Assembly (NCBI RefSeq): GCF_014656195.1
Contig: NZ_BNBY01000007.1
Span: 1-64,000, forward strand
Direction: 5' to 3'
Source: Kitasatospora xanthocidica
GTDB taxonomy: Bacteria; Actinomycetota; Actinomycetes; Streptomycetales; Streptomycetaceae
DNA: 64,000 bases
The stretch's first letter is position 1. Each line of letters begins with the position of its first letter. This document shows positions 9,120 to 17,534 of the stretch, one piece after another. The notes under the pieces were generated by a model. The model was not told where the DNA came from, did not search any database, and saw only the letters and a program-made list of their open reading frames with translations. A program made the position numbers and the translations under genes.

Positions 9120-9923
9120 ATGCTCGCGACTCCTGCCGACAATCCGTACGAAGAGCCCCGTTCGGGGCGGCTGGCCGCCTGGGGCAACGCCTTGCTGGCG
9201 GGCCTGGTGCCGCCCGACAACGCCGCCGAGGCGGTGCTGGGCACCGACGAGAGCCACCGGGTGACCGGACTGCCCGGGGACCGGCCGGGCGAGCAGCACG
9301 GACTGACCTGGGCGCTGGGCCGGCTGCGGGTGCTGGGCGTACGGGGCCTGCGCCTCGCGCTGCCCTCGGCCGGCCACCCACTGGGGCTGACCGGCCCGCC
9401 GGCGTTCAACGAGCTCGCGATGGCCTCGGGCGAGGCCGTCCTGGCGGTCGGCGTCCCGCTCGGGCTGGTGCCGGAGGTCGAGGTGTTCGGACCGGCCGGG
9501 GACCGCTCGGCGACCGTGCTGTGGCGCTGCGCCGAGGTCAACGACGCGCCGCCGGCGGACGTGCCCTCGCTGCACGAAGCCGAACGCGAGCTCGCGGACG
9601 GGCTGCGCGAGGCCACCGTGCTGCTCGCCCGGCTCGACGTGGCCGGCGCCGGGCCGGAGGCGGTGCGCGCCCTGGAGGCGTACCGCCGGCGCGGCCACGC
9701 CGAGCTGCTCGCGCCCGGCTACCCGCCGCGCGCCGTCCGGGTGCTGGAGTCCGCCCGCCAGGTGTCCGCCCTGCTGTCGATCGCCTCCGGCGGGCACGGC
9801 GCGGCCGTCAGCGCCTCCGAGATGGCCGCGCGGCAGTCCGTCCTGGACCCGCTGCGGCGCACCGCCCGCCGGGCCCAGGTGGCCGCCTACAACGCCCTCG
9901 CGGACGAGCGCGAGGCCCGCTGA
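9120..9923 (+). CDS. Conserved actinobacterial protein of unknown function
   Basis: 267 residues, soluble, Ala/Leu-rich, with no signal peptide or membrane helix. I recognise no catalytic motif. The N-terminal two thirds alternate beta-like segments (GLRLALPSAGHPLGL, AVLAVGVPLGLVPEVEVFG); the last third is helical (ARQVSALLSIASGGHG, ending in basic helices). It lies divergent to the ABC ATPase gene and convergent with the two-component system, separated from the latter by a terminator. Codon use matches its neighbours, so it is likely a native gene. Confidence 0.8.
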   Translation: MLATPADNPYEEPRSGRLAAWGNALLAGLVPPDNAAEAVLGTDESHRVTGLPGDRPGEQHGLTWALGRLRVLGVRGLRLALPSAGHPLGLTGPPAFNELAMASGEAVLAVGVPLGLVPEVEVFGPAGDRSATVLWRCAEVNDAPPADVPSLHEAERELADGLREATVLLARLDVAGAGPEAVRALEAYRRRGHAELLAPGYPPRAVRVLESARQVSALLSIASGGHGAAVSASEMAARQSVLDPLRRTARRAQVAAYNALADEREAR

Positions 9924-9985
9924 GGACCCGCTGAGGACCCCGCGGGGGGCCGCACCGTCCACCTGGCCGGAAACCGCCCCCTGCG

Positions 9986-10020
9986 GGCACCGGAAGTCGG
10001 CCCGTCCGACTTCCGGTGCC
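9986..10020. terminator. Bidirectional terminator between convergent genes
   Basis: Perfect 15-bp inverted repeat (9986-10000 with 10006-10020), loop CCCGT, between the stops at 9923 (+) and 10126 (-). Confidence 0.75.
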
Positions 10021-10125
10021 GTTCCCGACGTCCAGTGCCGCTCCCGGCTTCCGGACCGCTCCTCCACCGTGTCTCGGCCCGGTGCGGTGTCAGCGCGCGC
10101 CCCCGCCCGGCCCGCCGGCGCACCG

Positions 10126-10794
10126 TCAGGCGCCGCCGGCGCCCTCCCGGGCCTCGCCGTTGCGGACGGCCCACAGGGCGGCCTGGGTGCGGTCCGCGAG
10201 GTCGAGCTTCATCAGGATGTTGGAGACGTGGGTCTTCACCGTCTTCTCCGACAGGTGCAGGCTGCGCGCGATCTCCCGGTTGGAGCGGCCGTCGGCGATG
10301 TGGCCCAGCACCTCGCGCTCCCGCTCGGTGAGGGTGCCGCCGCGGCCCTGCGGCGCGCGCGGGCCCTCGTCGGAGAGCAGGGCCTCGGCCAGCTCGGGCT
10401 GCAGCAGCACGTGGCCGGCGTGCACCGAGCGGATCGCCCCGGCCAGCGCCTCCGGGTCCACGTCCTTGTAGACGTACCCGGCGGCACCGGCCCGCAGCGC
10501 GGGGACCATCGTGCGGTGCTCGGTGAAGCTGGTGACGATCAGGATCCGGGCCCGGCTGCCCTCGCCCTTGAGCGTGCGCAGCGCCTCGATCCCGTCGACG
10601 CCGGGCATCTTGAGGTCCATCAGGACGACGTCGGGATCGAGTTCGCGGGCCCGCTCGACGCCCTCGGCCCCGTCGGCGGCCTCCCCGACCACCTCGATGT
10701 CGTCCTGGACCTCCAGGAAGGTACGCAGTCCGCGGCGGACCACCTGGTGGTCGTCGACCAGCAGCACACGGATCGACGGAGTGCTGTCAGGCAC
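10126..10794 (-). CDS. NarL/LuxR-family response regulator
   Basis: 222 residues. The receiver domain (residues about 8-125) has acidic pocket D14-D15, phospho-acceptor D60 in VVLMDLKMPG, and the switch and Lys region (VTSF, YVYKD). The C-terminal LuxR helix-turn-helix (about 150-210) shows LTEREREVLGHIADG and SEKTVKTHVSNIL. It pairs with the kinase gene whose 3' end overlaps its start by eight bases, so the two are translationally coupled. The regulon is unknown; such pairs usually control their own promoter and a nearby or distant target. Confidence 0.95.
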   Translation of the reverse strand: MPDSTPSIRVLLVDDHQVVRRGLRTFLEVQDDIEVVGEAADGAEGVERARELDPDVVLMDLKMPGVDGIEALRTLKGEGSRARILIVTSFTEHRTMVPALRAGAAGYVYKDVDPEALAGAIRSVHAGHVLLQPELAEALLSDEGPRAPQGRGGTLTEREREVLGHIADGRSNREIARSLHLSEKTVKTHVSNILMKLDLADRTQAALWAVRNGEAREGAGGA

Positions 10795-11986
10795 CGGGGA
10801 CCTCCATCTCGACGAGCGTCCCCCGGCCGGGGGCCGACTCCAGGGTGAGCGTGCCGCCGACGGCGGCCGCGCGGTCGCGCATCGAGGCCAGGCCGAGGTG
10901 GCGGCCGGCCCGGCGCACGGATTCGGGGTCGAAGCCGCGCCCGTCGTCGCGCACCCGCAGCACGGCGCCGCGCGCGGGCGTCCCCGTCAGGGTGACGGTG
11001 ACCCGGCGGGCGTCGGCGTGCCGCAGCGCGTTGTGCAGCGCCTCCTGGGCGACCCGCAGGAGCGCGGCCTCCTGGGCGGGCGGCAGGGCGCGGACGCCGT
11101 CGGCGGCGAAGGCGAGGTCGGCGGTGTGCGCCCGGTCGAGGACCTGCACCTGGGAGGCGAGGGTGGCGCTCAGCCCGTCCTCCTCCAGCGCGGCGGGGCG
11201 CAGTTCCACCACGACGGCGCGCAGTTCGTCGGCGGCCTCGGCGGCCAGCCGGGCGACCTCGGCGAGCTCGGCGCGGGCCCGGGCCGGGTCGCGGTCGACG
11301 AGCTTGGCGGCGGCCTTGGCGGTCAGGCGCAGCGAGAAGAGCTTCTGCGCGACGGCGTCGTGCAGGTCGTGGGCGATCCGGGCGCGCTCACCGGCCAGGG
11401 TGAGCTCGCGGCCGCGCTCGTACAGCCGGGCGTTGGACAGGGCGAGGGCGGCGTGCGCGGCGAGGATCCGCAGCAGTTCCTCGTCGTGGTCGGTGAACAG
11501 GCCGCCGCCGCGCTTGTTGGCGAGGAAGACGACGCCCATCACCTGCGGCTCGTCCTCGGCCGCGTCGGTGTCCAGGATCGGCATGCCGAGGAAGGCGTCC
11601 ATCTCGGGGTGCGCGGAGGGCCAGCCCTCGAAGGCGGGCGCCCGGCGGACGTCGGCGAGGCGGGTGGGGCCGGTCTCGTGCAGCATCGCGGCGAGCACGC
11701 CGTGCTGGCGGGGCAGCGGGCCGATCGCCCGCCACTGCTCGTCGGTGACGCCGTCGACGACGAACTGGGCGAAGCCGCCGTGGTCGTCGGGCACGCCCAG
11801 GGCCGCGTACTCGGCGCCGAGCAGCTCCCGGGCGGAGGCGGTGATGCGGCGCAGCACCTCCCGGACCTCCAGGTGCCGGCTCATGGCGAGCAGCGCCTGG
11901 CTGACCGCCTCGATCCCGGCCAGGCAGGGTTCGCAGGCGGGCAGCGGGCCCGCGTGGGTCCGGTGGTCTCCGGTGGTGCTGGACAT
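10787..11986 (-). CDS. GAF-domain sensor histidine kinase (HisKA_3 type)
   Basis: 399 residues, with no membrane helix, so cytoplasmic. A GAF domain (about 30-180; ASARELLGAEYAALGV ... MGVVFLANKRGGG) is followed by the HisKA_3 dimerisation helix, with the phospho-accepting His in RIAHDLHDAVAQ near residue 204, and a HATPase domain (N box EALHNALRHA, G box DDGRGFD and GLASMRDRAA). One GAF rather than a DevS-like pair is visible. The ligand (haem, nucleotide or other) cannot be told. Cognate regulator is the overlapping downstream gene. Confidence 0.94.
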   Translation of the reverse strand: MSSTTGDHRTHAGPLPACEPCLAGIEAVSQALLAMSRHLEVREVLRRITASARELLGAEYAALGVPDDHGGFAQFVVDGVTDEQWRAIGPLPRQHGVLAAMLHETGPTRLADVRRAPAFEGWPSAHPEMDAFLGMPILDTDAAEDEPQVMGVVFLANKRGGGLFTDHDEELLRILAAHAALALSNARLYERGRELTLAGERARIAHDLHDAVAQKLFSLRLTAKAAAKLVDRDPARARAELAEVARLAAEAADELRAVVVELRPAALEEDGLSATLASQVQVLDRAHTADLAFAADGVRALPPAQEAALLRVAQEALHNALRHADARRVTVTLTGTPARGAVLRVRDDGRGFDPESVRRAGRHLGLASMRDRAAAVGGTLTLESAPGRGTLVEMEVPGA

Positions 11987-12076
11987 ACCGCCAAACTACC
12001 GCCGCGCCGGGGGCGGTCGCGTCCGCCCGCGGCCGCCCCGGGCGCGGGCCCGGAGACCTAGGCCGCTGGGCCCACC

Positions 12077-12343
12077 GCGAGCGGGCGAGCCCCCGCCCCG
12101 AGCCGAAGGGGCGCGCCGGTGCCGAAAGGGAGAAGCGAGGAGGCCCGAGGGACGAGGGCCTTGGAGCGCCGACCGTCGGCACCGGCTCGAAGCGCCCCGG
12201 AGGCGAGCGGGCGAGCCCCCGCCCCGAGCCGAAGGGGCGCGCCGGTGCCGAAAGGGAGAAGCGAGGAGGCCCTGAGGAACGAGGGGTCTTGGAGCGCCGA
12301 CCGTCGGCACCGGCTCGAAGCGCCCCGGAGGCGAGCGGGCGAG
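12077..12343. repeat. 126/128-bp tandem repeat, two units plus partial third
   Basis: The sequence beginning GCGAGCGGGCGAG recurs at 12077, 12203 and 12331. Units of 126 and 128 bp differ by a few substitutions and indels near the middle; the third copy is cut after 13 bp. The unit contains CCCGCCCCGAGCCGA and GGTGCCGAAAGGGAGAAGC. It fills the 414-bp gap between the kinase gene and the FHA-ABC terminator. Reading frames through it are not protein-like. A permuted relative occurs at 51314-51427. Confidence 0.9.
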
Positions 12344-12350
12344 TAACAGA

Positions 12351-12382
12351 AGGGCGGTCCTCCCGATCGGGAGGACCGCCCC
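12351..12382 (-). terminator. Terminator of FHA-ABC gene
   Basis: Perfect 16-bp palindromic hairpin (12351-12366 with 12367-12382; centre TCCCGATCGGGA) 18 bp past the stop at 12401, lying between that gene and the tandem repeat. Confidence 0.8.
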
Positions 12383-12400
12383 TCGAAGGCCGGGAAGGGC

Positions 12401-14995
12401 TCAGCCCTTCTGCATGACCTCGGGCTCGTGCCGGCGCTGGAGCCGGGTGACGAGGACGCCGATCGCGACCGAGATCACGATCAGCACGCCCGCGTCGATC
12501 GCCCACTGGGCCACCGAGTGCGTCCAGAGCGGGTCGTACTCGGGGTTCTGGAAGTCCTTGTTCCAGGGCCCCATGAGCTTGGACAGGTCGAGCGTGGTGG
12601 AGACGATGCCGGTGCCCCAGCGGGCGGGCATCAGCCAGGCGACCTGCTCCAGGCCGGGCTTGCTGAAGATCTGGAACAGGCAGCCGGTGAAGACGACCTG
12701 GACGATGGCGAACATGACGAGCAGCGGCATGGTCTTCTCGGCGGTCTTCACCAGCGCGGAGATCATCAGGCCGAACATCATCGCGGCGAAGCTCAGCAGG
12801 ATCATGCCGATGGTCATCTCGATGATCGGCAGGTTCCTGACGAGCAGGCCGTGCTCGGGCAGCTTGCGCGGCAGGAAGCCGACGGCGGAGATGATGGCGC
12901 CCTGGATCACGCTGAAGAAGCCCAGCACAATGATCTTGGACATCATGTACGCCGAGCGGGAGAGCCCGGTGGCCCGTTCCCGTTCGTAGATCGCCCGTTC
13001 CTTGATCAGTTCTCGGACCGAGTTGGCCGCCCCGGAGAAGCAGGCGCCGATCGCCAGGATCAGCATGATCGTCGCGGCCCCGCTGTTGAGGTGGAGCTGC
13101 GTCTTCGGGTTGGGCGCGAGCCCGGGTTCGTTGGGGATCAGCACGCTGACCGCGCCGATGACCGCGGGCAGCAGCACCGACAGGGCGAGGAAGCCGCGGT
13201 CCGACGCGAGTACGGACATGTAGCGCCGCATCAGCGTCCACAGCTGGGAGCCCCAGCTCTGCGGCTTCGGCGGCCGGACGGCCTCCTGGGCCACCTGCAC
13301 GTGCTGCACCTCGGCGCCCTCGACGGTGGGGGCGGAGTACTGCTGGTAGTGCACCGAGCCGCGGTAGCGGCCGGCCCAGTCGTGGTCCGGGTAGTTCTCG
13401 AAGGCCTGGAAGACGTCCGCCCAGGTCTCGTACCCGAAGAAGTGCAGCGCCTCGTCCGGCGGGCCGAAGTAGGCCACAGAGCCGCCCGGCGCCATCACCA
13501 GCAGCCGGTCGCAGAGCGCGAGTTCGGCCACCGAGTGGGTGACGACCAGGATGGTGCGGCCGTCGTCGGCGAGGCCGCGCAGCATCTGCATGACCTCGCG
13601 GTCCATGCCCGGGTCGAGGCCCGAGGTGGGCTCGTCCAGGAAGATCAGCGACGGCTTGGTGAGCAGCTCCAGGGCGACCGAGACGCGCTTCTGCTGGCCG
13701 CCGGAGAGCGCGGTGATCTTGTTGTCGGCGCGCTTGTCGAGGCGCAGCTCGTACAGCACCTCGTCGATCCGGGCCGCACGCTCGCTGGCCTCGGTGTCGC
13801 CGGGGAAGCGCAGCCGGGCCGCGTACTTGAGGCCGCTGCGGACGGTGAGTTCGCGGTGCAGGATCTCGGACTGCGGCACCAGGCCGATGCGCGAGCGGAG
13901 TTCGGCGAACTGCTTGTAGAGGTTGCGCCCGTCGTACAGCACCTCGCCGCGGTCGGCGGGGCGGTAGCCGGTGAGGGCGCGCAGCAGGGTGGACTTGCCG
14001 GAGCCGGACGGGCCGATGACCGCGACCAGGGACTTCTCCGGGACACCGAAGCTGACGTCGTTGAGCAGGACCTTCTTGGCGCCCTTGTGGTCGACCTCGA
14101 CGGTCAGGTGGCGGGCGGAGAAGGAGACCGCGCCGGTGTCGACGAACTCCTGCAGCTGGTCGCCGACCAGCACGAAGCTGGAGTGGCCGACGGTCAGCCG
14201 GTCCTGCGGGCCCATCAGCTGACGCTGGACCCGCTGGCCGTTGAGGAAGATGCCGTTGTGGCTGCCGAGGTCGACGATCTCGTAGCGGCCGTCCGGCAGC
14301 TGGTGCAGCTCGGCGTGGTGGCGGGAGACCTGGAGGTCGGAGACCACGATGTCGTTGTCGAGCGCGCGGCCGATCCGGACGGTGCGCATGGCCGACGTCA
14401 GGTTGCGGATCATGGTCGGCTGGGGGCCGCCGCCGTGCTGCGGCGCCTGCGGGAAGCCCTGTTCCTGCGGGAAGCCCTGCTGCTGGGGGAAGCCCTGCTG
14501 GGCCTGCGGGAACCCCTGCTGCTGCGGGAACCCGCCCTGCTGGCCCTGCGGCTGGCCCGCCCAGGCCTGCTGCGGCTGCTGGTACGAGTCCTGCTGCTGG
14601 TACGGGTCCTGCTGCTGCCAGCCCGGCTGCTGGGGCTGGGGCACCGGGCCGCGGCTGGTGGCGGCCTCGTGGATCGGGGTGGCCTGCGGGGGCGCGGCGT
14701 GCGCCGGGGCGGAGAAACCGAGCCGGGGGCCGTTCTCCGGGTTGCCCAGGTTGACGACGGCTCCGGGGAACACCTGGGCCTGCATGGTGCGGGCGCCGGC
14801 CACGTACGTGCCGTTGGTGCTGCCGTGGTCGTCCAGCTGCCAACCGCTTCCGTTGAAGCTGATGGTCGCGTGGTGCCAGGAGACCCTGGCGTCGTCGAAC
14901 GGGAAGTCCGACTGCGGGTTGCGCCCGATGGTGTAGGACCGCCCGGGCTCCAGGGTCCGCTGCTGTCCGTTGATATCAATGACGAGTTGCGGCAC
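12401..14995 (-). CDS. Double-FHA ABC transporter (Rv1747-like ATPase-permease)
   Basis: 864 residues, almost the length of M. tuberculosis Rv1747, with the same order. FHA-1 (about 1-95; GRNPQSDF, STNGTYV) is followed by a Gln/Gly/Phe-rich linker (about 105-190, repeated GFPQQQ/QGFPQ), FHA-2 (195-290; GRALDNDI, SRHHAE, SHNGIFLNG), an ABC domain (Walker A GPSGSGKST near 328, LSGGQQKR near 427, LDEPTSGLD near 453) and an ABC-2 permease with about six helices (600-850). FHA domains bind phosphothreonine, so control by Ser/Thr kinases is likely. The GTG at 14995 starts VPQLVIDI as relatives do. An upstream in-frame ATG at 15112 adds 39 non-conserved residues. Substrate unknown. Confidence 0.94.
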   Translation of the reverse strand: MPQLVIDINGQQRTLEPGRSYTIGRNPQSDFPFDDARVSWHHATISFNGSGWQLDDHGSTNGTYVAGARTMQAQVFPGAVVNLGNPENGPRLGFSAPAHAAPPQATPIHEAATSRGPVPQPQQPGWQQQDPYQQQDSYQQPQQAWAGQPQGQQGGFPQQQGFPQAQQGFPQQQGFPQEQGFPQAPQHGGGPQPTMIRNLTSAMRTVRIGRALDNDIVVSDLQVSRHHAELHQLPDGRYEIVDLGSHNGIFLNGQRVQRQLMGPQDRLTVGHSSFVLVGDQLQEFVDTGAVSFSARHLTVEVDHKGAKKVLLNDVSFGVPEKSLVAVIGPSGSGKSTLLRALTGYRPADRGEVLYDGRNLYKQFAELRSRIGLVPQSEILHRELTVRSGLKYAARLRFPGDTEASERAARIDEVLYELRLDKRADNKITALSGGQQKRVSVALELLTKPSLIFLDEPTSGLDPGMDREVMQMLRGLADDGRTILVVTHSVAELALCDRLLVMAPGGSVAYFGPPDEALHFFGYETWADVFQAFENYPDHDWAGRYRGSVHYQQYSAPTVEGAEVQHVQVAQEAVRPPKPQSWGSQLWTLMRRYMSVLASDRGFLALSVLLPAVIGAVSVLIPNEPGLAPNPKTQLHLNSGAATIMLILAIGACFSGAANSVRELIKERAIYERERATGLSRSAYMMSKIIVLGFFSVIQGAIISAVGFLPRKLPEHGLLVRNLPIIEMTIGMILLSFAAMMFGLMISALVKTAEKTMPLLVMFAIVQVVFTGCLFQIFSKPGLEQVAWLMPARWGTGIVSTTLDLSKLMGPWNKDFQNPEYDPLWTHSVAQWAIDAGVLIVISVAIGVLVTRLQRRHEPEVMQKG

Positions 14996-15219
14996 TGCTC
15001 GCCTGCCCCGCTCTCTCGGTTCCCCCGAATTGTGGCCCCCGGCCGGGGGTGCGCTGTTCCTGTGACTGACGGGGGGAATCATTCCAGCCCGCCGACCGTC
15101 CGTGAAAGTCACCCCGGGTGACTGTGACCAGGCTGCTACCGGAGCGCCGGTACCCGGCGTCCCGCGAGGTGGGACGGGTGCCCTCGGGCCACCCCGCGAC
15201 GGGTAGCGTGGGAGTCACC

Positions 15220-16482
15220 ATGAACGCATCGCCCCTGGCCGCTGAGCCCCTCCCCGCCGCCCAGCCCCGGACCGCGGACGAGCGCACCCTGCTCGTCAAG
15301 GTGTTCGGCAAGGACCGCCCCGGCATCACCGCCGGCCTCTTCGCGACGCTGGCCGGATTCGGCGTCGTCGTCATCGACATCGAGCAGGTCGTGACCCGTG
15401 GCCGCATCACGCTGTGCGCCCTGGTCACCCCGCCCACCGCACCCGGCGCCGAGGGCGGGCTGCGGGCGACCGTCCACCGCTGGGCGGACGAACAGAAGCT
15501 CCAGGCCGAGATCCTCTCCGGCATCGGCGACAACCGGCCGCGCCGCGAGGGCCGTTCGCACGTCACGGTGCTCGGCCACCCGCTGACCGCCGCCGCCGTC
15601 TCCGCGCTGACCTCCCGGATCACCGCGGCCGGCGGCAACATCGACCGTGTCTTCCGGCTCGCCAAGTACCCGGTGACGGCGGTGGAACTGGCCGTCTCCG
15701 GTGTGGCCACCGAGGAGCTGCGGGCCGAGCTGGCGCAGGAGGCGGCCGCCCAGCGGGTGGACGTCGCGGTGGTGGCGGCCGGGCTGGAACGCCGGGCCAA
15801 GCGCCTGGTGGTCATGGACGTCGACTCCACGCTCATCCAGGACGAGGTGATCGAGCTGTTCGCCGCCCACGCGGGCTGCGAGGAGCAGGTCGCCGAGGTG
15901 ACGGCGGCGGCGATGCGCGGCGAGCTGGACTTCGCCGAGTCGCTGCACGCCCGGGTGGCGCTGCTCGCCGGGCTGGACGCCTCGGTGACGGAGAAGGTCC
16001 GCGCGGAGGTCCGCTTCACGCCGGGCGCGCGCACCCTGGTCCGTACGCTGCGCCGCCTCGGCTTCCAGGTCGCGGTGGTGTCCGGCGGGTTCACCCAGGT
16101 CACCGACCACCTGGTGGAGCAGCTGGGGCTGGACTTCGCGGCGGCGAACACCCTGGAGGTGGTGGACGGCAAGTTCACCGGCCGGGTGGTCGGCGAGATC
16201 GTGGACCGGGCCGGCAAGGCCCGCTGGCTGGCCCGCTTCGCCGAGCAGGCGAAGGTGCCGCTGGAGCAGACGGTGGCGATCGGCGACGGCGCCAACGACC
16301 TGGACATGCTGAACGCGGCCGGGCTCGGGGTGGCGTTCAACGCCAAGCCGGTGGTGCGGGAGGCGGCCGACACCGCGGTGAACGTGCCCTTCCTGGACAC
16401 CGTGCTGTACCTGCTGGGCATCACCCGCGAGGAGGTCGAGGCGGCCGACGTGCTGCACGGCACCCCGACCGAGGACGACTGA
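15220..16482 (+). CDS. serB: Phosphoserine phosphatase with N-terminal ACT domain
   Basis: 420 residues, catalysing the last step of serine biosynthesis. The N-terminus carries ACT-type regulatory sequence (TLLVKVFGKDRPGITAGLF) and a second ACT-like stretch. The HAD phosphatase follows (VVMDVDSTLIQDEVIELFA with nucleophile Asp; VVSGGFTQV; AIGDGANDLDML). Start is the ATG at 15220 with GGGAG six bases upstream; an earlier in-frame start at 15118 would add 34 unrelated residues. The last codons (PTEDD) and the stop lie in a 14-bp minisatellite. Confidence 0.95.
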   Translation: MNASPLAAEPLPAAQPRTADERTLLVKVFGKDRPGITAGLFATLAGFGVVVIDIEQVVTRGRITLCALVTPPTAPGAEGGLRATVHRWADEQKLQAEILSGIGDNRPRREGRSHVTVLGHPLTAAAVSALTSRITAAGGNIDRVFRLAKYPVTAVELAVSGVATEELRAELAQEAAAQRVDVAVVAAGLERRAKRLVVMDVDSTLIQDEVIELFAAHAGCEEQVAEVTAAAMRGELDFAESLHARVALLAGLDASVTEKVRAEVRFTPGARTLVRTLRRLGFQVAVVSGGFTQVTDHLVEQLGLDFAAANTLEVVDGKFTGRVVGEIVDRAGKARWLARFAEQAKVPLEQTVAIGDGANDLDMLNAAGLGVAFNAKPVVREAADTAVNVPFLDTVLYLLGITREEVEAADVLHGTPTEDD

Positions 16483-16551
16483 CCGAGGACGACTCACCGA
16501 GGACGACTCACCGAGGACGACCGACCGAGGACGACTCACCGAGGACGCCGA
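16468..16551. repeat. 14-bp minisatellite (ACCGAGGACGACTC) x6 over the serB stop
   Basis: Six head-to-tail copies of a 14-bp unit run from inside the last serB codons (TGA at 16480-16482) for 84 bp. Copies 2, 3 and 5 are identical; the others differ at the last bases. Since 14 is not a multiple of three, each copy shifts the reading frame. Confidence 0.95.
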
Positions 16552-16570
16552 GTGCGCGTCCTGCGGACAC

Positions 16571-16609
16571 GGTGAGGGGCGCGCGGACCGAATCCGCGCG
16601 CCCCTCACC
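16571..16609. terminator. Bidirectional terminator between serB and sixA
   Basis: Perfect 17-bp inverted repeat (16571-16587 with 16593-16609), loop CCGAA, placed between two converging genes. Confidence 0.85.
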
Positions 16610-16635
16610 CACGTTCGGACACCCGCGTCCCGGGG

Positions 16636-17163
16636 TCAGTCCTGCGGCGTGTGGTACGAGACCAGCTGGGCCACGCCCGGCTCGACGCCCTTCCACGAAC
16701 CGCTGAAGGAGAGCACCGCGATCGCCGCCGTCGGGAAGCCGCCGAGCCGCAGCCGCTCCAGCGCGTCCCGGTCGCCCGCGTCCCCGGCCAGCACCTGGGT
16801 CAGGCCCAGCACGCCGGGGTTGTGCCCCACCAGCACCACGTCCGCGTACTCCTCCGGGGTCTCCTGGAGGACGGCGATGATCTCGCCCGGGCTGGCCTCG
16901 TAGATCCGGTCCTCGTACACGGTCTTGAGCGGCCGCCTGGGCAACTCGTGCACCGCCAGCTTCCAGGTCTCGCGGGTGCGCAGGGCCGTGGAGCAGAGCA
17001 CGTAGTCGGGGTTGATGCCGGAGTCGACCAGCCAGCGGCCGGCGTCCGGGGCCTGGTGGCGGCCCCGGTCGGCCAGCGGCCGCTCGTGGTCGTCCACGCC
17101 GTTCGGCCAGTCGGCCTTGGCGTGGCGGAGAACGATGATCCTGCGGGGCGTGTCGGCGCTCAT
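16636..17163 (-). CDS. sixA: SixA-like histidine phosphatase
   Basis: 175 residues of the histidine phosphatase superfamily: RHG-type motif as LRHAKADW, a second Arg in TRETWKLA, and the second catalytic His in LVGHNPGV. It matches SixA, which removes phosphate from phosphohistidine on phosphotransfer proteins; actinobacterial members have untested substrates. ATG at 17163 chosen; a TTG at 17172 is in frame but has no ribosome site. Confidence 0.88.
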   Translation of the reverse strand: MSADTPRRIIVLRHAKADWPNGVDDHERPLADRGRHQAPDAGRWLVDSGINPDYVLCSTALRTRETWKLAVHELPRRPLKTVYEDRIYEASPGEIIAVLQETPEEYADVVLVGHNPGVLGLTQVLAGDAGDRDALERLRLGGFPTAAIAVLSFSGSWKGVEPGVAQLVSYHTPQD

Positions 17164-17260
17164 ACCCAGCAAGCTTGGCAGAAAAGCGGCCCGGGGGCGC
17201 GGTGCTCCCGGTCGTCGCCACCCCCAGGGGTGGCGGGTGCCGTCGGGGGGCCGGGCGCCG

Positions 17261-17383
17261 TCAGCCCATCGAATTGGCGATGGTGGCGATCACCACCACC
17301 AGCACCGCGATGCCGGCGAAGGCCAGGGCGATACGGCCGAGCTGCTTGCGGCCGTCGGTCGGGTTGGGATCGAGAACGGGCAT
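17261..17383 (-). CDS. SGM_5486 family transporter-associated peptide
   Basis: 40-residue peptide starting MPVLDPNPTDGRKQLGRI, followed by one membrane helix (ALAFAGIAVLVVVIATIA). The N-terminal MPVLDPNP motif marks the SGM_5486 family, found next to CynX/NimT MFS exporters in Streptomycetaceae. Here that exporter lies just upstream on the same strand. The likely role is a small membrane partner of the exporter, but no mechanism is known. The ATG at 17383 is preceded by GGGAG eleven bases away. Confidence 0.85.
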   Translation of the reverse strand: MPVLDPNPTDGRKQLGRIALAFAGIAVLVVVIATIANSMG

Positions 17384-17534
17384 GTCCGGGATTCTCCCAT
17401 CCCGAACACGCCCGCCCTCCGGTGACCCCACGTCCTTGGCGAGGCCTTGACCTGCGCCGCCTCGGCCTTTGCCGCCCGGACGTCAGGCCGTGACCTGCGC
17501 CTCCCGGCCGGGCCCGGCCTTTGCCGCCCGGACG

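Noticed and set aside
11996..12310. Arg/Pro-rich reading frame in the tandem repeat
   Set aside because: Translation of repeated DNA; periodic because the repeat is periodic, with no start context.
11388..14843. 1151-codon minus-strand frame running through the tandem repeat
   Set aside because: Shifted frame of the FHA-ABC gene plus repeat and histidine-kinase DNA; Arg/Pro/Ala-rich without a family signature.
12428..15121. 897-codon plus-strand open frame opposite the FHA-ABC gene
   Set aside because: Antisense of a gene with clear FHA and ABC motifs; the frame has no domain signature.
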